This document shows positions 6,238-8,479 of a DNA stretch of 8,479 nt, piece by piece (positions within the stretch are counted from its first letter, which is position 1; each line of letters begins with the position of its first letter). Position numbers and translations under genes: made by a program. Under the pieces are notes generated by a model that saw nothing but the letters and a program-made list of their open reading frames with translations, ran no database searches and had not been told where the DNA came from. The DNA is taken from contig CAZPQC010000155.1 of the NCBI GenBank assembly GCA_964588525.1, positions 1-8,479 of the forward strand. The letters run 5' to 3'. This stretch comes from JAFGQJ01 sp964588525 (lineage in GTDB: Bacteria; Spirochaetota; Spirochaetia; SZUA-6; DRHE01).

Positions 6238-6833
6238 GCAGATCCCAGCAGCTCCCCTACGGATTCCTCGATACGACCGATGCTGATCGGTTTTGGGATA
6301 AAACGGGTCGAACCTCGAAAATAAGGATCCCCGGGGAGGGATCTCGGAGGAGAGCTCAGGTAGATGATCTTGATACCCGGCTGAACAGCCCGGCAGATCT
6401 CAAAGTAGCGGGGATAGTCATCGTCGGCTAGATTTTCGTTGATGACGAGCAGCTTGGTCTCCAAGCGGCGCAGCAGGTGTATCGCATCGAAGGTCTCGCC
6501 GATCCGGGTGAACAGGAAACGTCGTTTTAGGGAACACTTCTTCAGCAGCTTCGTGAGCTCCGGATGAACATCCACGACCAGTGCGCTGAGCTTCTTCTTC
6601 GTACTTCTGCCGGAACCGCGCGCCGCGGATCCGCTGCCCGGGCGGGAGCGCCGAGACTCCCTTTTCTCGATCCCCTCGCCTAGCGCCAGGATCGCCTCGA
6701 TCTTTTCGTCCAAGTCGAGGGAACCGCGCATAATGGTGATCAGCTTGCGGTCCTCTGACGGGTTTCGCTTCTTCTTCAACAACAAACCGTAGAGAAGATA
6801 CTTGTCCGCCTGGGACAGGTTGCCGCTATCCAT
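6231..6833 (-). CDS. Protein with degenerate (pseudo) receiver domain
   Basis: A 200-residue protein in three parts. Residues 1-57 form a small charged helical domain (SQADKYLLYGLLLKKK at 7-22) that I do not recognise. Residues 58-81 are a basic, Ser/Gly/Arg-rich flexible linker. Residues 82-197 look like a response-regulator receiver fold: a first strand ALVVDVHPE with one acidic residue (Asp88), a strand ending IYLSS (157-161), and RFIPKP with the conserved-type Lys181. In strand 3, LLVINENL, Asn132 occupies the place of the phospho-acceptor Asp, and the usual acidic pair is reduced to one, so normal aspartyl phosphorylation is unlikely. It may bind partners without phosphorylation, as other pseudo-receivers do. 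It lies 31 bp after the ACT-domain gene in the same direction and overlaps the end of the kinase operon tail-to-tail by 7 bp. The ATG at 6833 is preceded only by a weak GAGAGA about 10 nt away. Confidence 0.8.
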   Translation of the reverse strand: MDSGNLSQADKYLLYGLLLKKKRNPSEDRKLITIMRGSLDLDEKIEAILALGEGIEKRESRRSRPGSGSAARGSGRSTKKKLSALVVDVHPELTKLLKKCSLKRRFLFTRIGETFDAIHLLRRLETKLLVINENLADDDYPRYFEICRAVQPGIKIIYLSSPPRSLPGDPYFRGSTRFIPKPISIGRIEESVGELLGSAY

Positions 6834-6864
6834 CTTCGACTGTTCTCTCTGCCGGCCGTTCCCG

Positions 6865-7410
6865 CTAGAACTCCAGAGGAGCTACGGTTACGGGGGTCAG
6901 CCTGATGTCCAAATTCTGTTCGGTCTCCAGAGTCTCGATTTCTTCCCGAAGCGTCGCCAGCGGGATCTCCGGCGGTACGCTGATTCTGCCCCGCATCACG
7001 AACATCGGCGCGCCGGTCCAGGGGGCTGCTGTCGTGTCGGTTTCCAGATTCTCGATATTGATACCATGGCGGTGTAGGAGCGCTGTGACGGCATGAACGA
7101 TCCCGGGGGTGTCCAGAGATACCGATTCGATCATGTACGGTCTCATCCGGGGTTTCGTTTTCGGGGCCACCGTGGGCTTCATGGAGATGTGAAGATCCAG
7201 ATCTCCCGCCATCCGTTGCGACTCGGTGATCAGTGCTTCGATATCCTCCGCCGCACCGGAGAGCAGCAGCATCACGGCGAACTCTCCTCCCAATACGGCC
7301 ATCCGGCTCTCCTCGATATTGCACCGCTTGTCCAGGATCGAGGTCGTCAGGTCGTCGACAATCCCGACTCTATCGCTTCCGATGGCGGTCAATATGGCGA
7401 ATCCTCTCAT
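6865..7410 (-). CDS. Double ACT-domain protein, GcvR-like amino-acid-responsive regulator
   Basis: A 181-residue cytosolic protein made of two ACT domains (about 1-85 and 92-175), the architecture and length of GcvR (about 190 residues in E. coli), which modulates glycine-cleavage gene control by protein-protein contact and has no DNA-binding domain. Each repeat opens with the ACT strand-turn pattern: FAILTAIGSDRVGIVDDLTT (residues 4-23) and ESVSLDTPGIVHAVTALLHR (94-113). Both then show the INIENLET or CNIEESRM strand typical of these ligand-sensing domains. The start is supported by GGGGAGG 8 nt upstream (7425-7419). A good promoter lies at 7464-7436. Nothing nearby encodes glycine cleavage enzymes or a GcvA-type activator, so GcvR describes the fold, not a proven job. 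It probably forms an operon with the pseudo-receiver gene 31 bp downstream. Confidence 0.83.
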   Translation of the reverse strand: MRGFAILTAIGSDRVGIVDDLTTSILDKRCNIEESRMAVLGGEFAVMLLLSGAAEDIEALITESQRMAGDLDLHISMKPTVAPKTKPRMRPYMIESVSLDTPGIVHAVTALLHRHGINIENLETDTTAAPWTGAPMFVMRGRISVPPEIPLATLREEIETLETEQNLDIRLTPVTVAPLEF

Positions 7411-7435
7411 CAGGTGAACCTCCCCGGTCGAAATG

Positions 7436-7464
7436 ATTGTATAGGGATGTTTTGGCGCTGTCCA
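7436..7464 (-). promoter_or_regulatory. Sigma70-type promoter of the ACT-domain/pseudo-receiver operon
   Basis: On the minus strand TGGACA (7464-7459, 5/6) and TACAAT (7441-7436, 5/6) are separated by exactly 17 bp. The start site would be near 7429, giving a short leader of about 19 nt that still contains GGGGAGG (7425-7419) before the ATG at 7410. This is one of the best-formed promoters in the window. Confidence 0.65.
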
Positions 7465-7468
7465 GCGC
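7455..7468. repeat. Inverted repeat overlapping the -35 box of the ACT-domain operon
   Basis: GCGCTG (7455-7460) and CAGCGC (7463-7468) form a perfect dyad around a 2-bp centre. It covers the -35 hexamer at 7459-7464, a position where a bound repressor would block transcription. The role as an operator is inferred; in GC-rich DNA a 6-bp dyad can arise by chance. Confidence 0.35.
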
Positions 7469-7554
7469 GGCGGAGCTGCGGGGAGTTACGGGAGCGCATC
7501 CCTGCACGGGTGACACTTTTCGGCCCGCGGGTTGTTTCATTGGAGAGATCATCG

Positions 7555-7559
7555 GGAGG
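7555..7559 (+). promoter_or_regulatory. Ribosome binding site choosing the short start of the Cys-rich membrane protein
   Basis: GGAGG lies 6 nt before the ATG at 7566. The frame is open back to an ATG at 7437, but that start lies on the facing promoter, has no such site, and would put non-membrane sequence ahead of the hydrophobic segment. Confidence 0.7.
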
Positions 7560-7565
7560 TCTGTA

Positions 7566-7820
7566 ATGGGACTAATAATCGCGATCATCGTTGGAGCGAT
7601 CATTCTCGGGGGCGTGGCGGCCGGGATTTTCTGCTACCGCAGGTACGCCCTCCCCAACATGCAGCCGCTGTCCGTGCAGGATCTGGAGATCTGCCGGGAC
7701 ATCGTCGACGCCCGCCGGGGCTATCCGTGGATATGCAGGAGGGCCCTGAAGACCGGAGAGTGTGCCTGTTATCCCTGTGAAAAGCTGCTCGTGGCCCGCG
7801 GCTTGGTGCTTCAGCGCTGA
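7566..7820 (+). CDS. Small single-pass membrane protein with Cys-rich cytosolic tail, function unknown
   Basis: An 84-residue protein. Residues 2-22 (GLIIAIIVGAIILGGVAAGIF) form one hydrophobic membrane helix followed at once by CYRRY, so by the positive-inside rule the C-terminal tail should be in the cytoplasm. The tail carries Cys43, then a cluster Cys57, Cys66, Cys68 and Cys71 (spacing C-x8-C-x-C-x2-C, in ECACYPC), which could bind zinc or an iron-sulfur cluster, or simply be a structural trait; no family activity is known to me. I have an impression of similar short proteins in treponeme-like genomes but cannot confirm it. It is divergent from the ACT-domain operon, with 155 bp between the two starts, and no good promoter on its own strand; GTGACA at 7510-7515 is the best -35 candidate but lacks a matching -10. 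Confidence 0.7.
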   Translation: MGLIIAIIVGAIILGGVAAGIFCYRRYALPNMQPLSVQDLEICRDIVDARRGYPWICRRALKTGECACYPCEKLLVARGLVLQR

Positions 7821-7855
7821 GCGGCTCGATTGATGCTCGCGGGTCGGGCCAGGTC

Positions 7856-7956
7856 ATGAAAAGGGTATCCTACTACTTCCGGGGTTTTCTGCTTCGCCCT
7901 GGATCTTCTTCACCCTGCTTCCCATGGCTGGGATCATGGCGGTGTTTATCCGCTGA
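7856..7956 (+). pseudogene. Possible frameshifted remnant of a small membrane protein gene
   Basis: The 177-bp gap between the Cys-rich gene and the ABC ATPase gene has no intact gene that I can support. An ATG at 7856 opens with MKRVSYYFRGF, and a single-base shift near 7885-7890 would continue into SPWIFFTLLPMAGIMAVFIR, a good membrane segment, ending at TGA 7954-7956. Either half alone is unconvincing: the first continues into low-complexity Ser/Pro/Gly sequence, and the second has no start codon after the stop at 7831. It could be the broken 5' end of a membrane-protein gene, or chance. No proper ribosome binding site is present (AGG only 2 nt from the ATG). Confidence 0.2.
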
Positions 7957-7997
7957 AGCGGGCCGGCTGCAGGCTGTTCCGCCTCCGCCCCCGGCAA

Positions 7998-8479
7998 CTA
8001 TAGGATGTGGTCCAGGAACCTCTGGGTCCGTTCCGACTGGGGATTGTTGAACAGCACCTCGGGCGGGGCGGTTTCGATCACCTCTCCGTTGTCCATGAAC
8101 ACCACCTTGTGCGCCGCCGCCTTGGCGAATCCCATTTCATGGGAGACCACCAGCATGGTCATGCCCTCTTCGGCCAGGGCCAGCATCACATCCAGAACCT
8201 CTTTGATCATCTCCGGATCCAACGCGGAGGTGGGTTCGTCGAAGAGCATGACCTTGGGGTTCATGGCCAGCGCCCGGGCTATGGCCACCCGCTGCTGCTG
8301 CCCTCCGGACAGCTGGTCCGGGTAGGACCCGTACTTGTCGCCAAGGCCGACCCGATCCAGGAGCGCTCTGCCCACTTCTTCCGCCTCGTTCTGTGGGGTT
8401 TTCTTCACGATCCGCGGTCCGACTGTCACGTTTCCCAGTGCCGTCAGGTGGGGGAAGAGGTTGAAGGATTGGAAAACCA
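7998..8479 (-). CDS. Amino-acid ABC transporter ATP-binding protein (GlnQ-like), 5' end beyond window
   Basis: The last 160 or so residues of the ATPase that powers a polar amino-acid importer. The frame is open to the right edge, reading VFQSFNLFPHLTALGNV with the Q-loop Gln, so the Walker A part and true start lie outside the window; the GTG at 8429 is internal. Visible motifs in order: the Q-loop, the ABC signature LSGGQQQRVAIARAL, Walker B VMLFDEPTSALD with its catalytic Glu, and the H-loop His in LVVSHEMGFA. The ending with NNPQSERTQRFL is typical of the GlnQ/HisP/ArtP group. A family member is usually about 240-250 residues, so roughly 80-90 are missing. The permease and binding-protein genes would be expected upstream of it, to the right. 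Substrate (Gln, Arg, His, Cys or other) cannot be told from this part. Confidence 0.93.
   Translation of the reverse strand, partial: VFQSFNLFPHLTALGNVTVGPRIVKKTPQNEAEEVGRALLDRVGLGDKYGSYPDQLSGGQQQRVAIARALAMNPKVMLFDEPTSALDPEMIKEVLDVMLALAEEGMTMLVVSHEMGFAKAAAHKVVFMDNGEVIETAPPEVLFNNPQSERTQRFLDHIL

Noticed and set aside
7490..7502. GGGA/TCCC hairpin upstream of the Cys-rich membrane protein gene as an attenuator.
   Set aside because: Four base pairs only and no T-run or leader peptide.

Overview
The window (about 58-60% GC by eye) looks like chromosomal DNA from a free-living spirochaete. The main hints are a BMP-family lipoprotein with the GPVGDYGW-type N-terminus, a long soluble protein resembling a spirochaete-restricted family of unknown function, and a small membrane protein with a Cys-rich tail of a kind I associate with treponeme-like genomes. 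The assignment is from recalled family resemblance, not a search.

Layout, left to right. (1) Positions 86-1333, + strand: a promoter with a perfect TTGACA box, a strong ribosome binding site and a complete BMP-family substrate-binding lipoprotein gene, with no transporter genes following it. (2) Positions 1377-2020, - strand: a two-gene VapBC-type toxin-antitoxin cassette (ribbon-helix-helix antitoxin, then PIN-domain toxin, ATGA overlap). A near-perfect 22-bp palindrome lies over its promoter region. (3) Positions 2021-2215: an AT-rich divergent intergenic region holding that palindrome and a perfect TATAAT facing the next operon. (4) Positions 2216-6237, + strand: a tight three-gene operon encoding a hybrid histidine kinase (REC-PAS-HisKA-HATPase-REC), a stand-alone Hpt phosphotransfer protein, and a 579-residue protein of unknown function. 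(5) Positions 6231-7410, - strand, tail-to-tail with that operon: a GcvR-like double-ACT protein followed by a 200-residue protein ending in a degenerate receiver domain that lacks its phospho-acceptor Asp. (6) Positions 7566-7820, + strand: an 84-residue single-pass membrane protein with a four-Cys cluster. (7) Positions 7998-8479, - strand: the 3' two-thirds of an amino-acid ABC transporter ATPase running off the window.

How the genes may work together. The kinase and Hpt provide the pieces of a His-Asp-His phosphorelay, but no DNA-binding or enzymatic response regulator is encoded here. The final receiver is elsewhere, or the output goes through unusual partners; the 579-residue protein and the facing pseudo-receiver protein are the local candidates. 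The ACT-domain protein and the amino-acid ABC ATPase both concern amino acids, but nothing in the sequence ties them together. The toxin-antitoxin cassette is probably a self-contained insertion between older genes.

The most unusual part is the 2.2-7.4 kb block: a complete hybrid kinase/Hpt pair in one operon with an uncharacterised 579-residue protein, meeting a degenerate receiver gene that overlaps it at the 3' end, with an 8-bp hairpin exactly at the convergence. No RNA gene, CRISPR array, insertion sequence or convincing intrinsic terminator was found.
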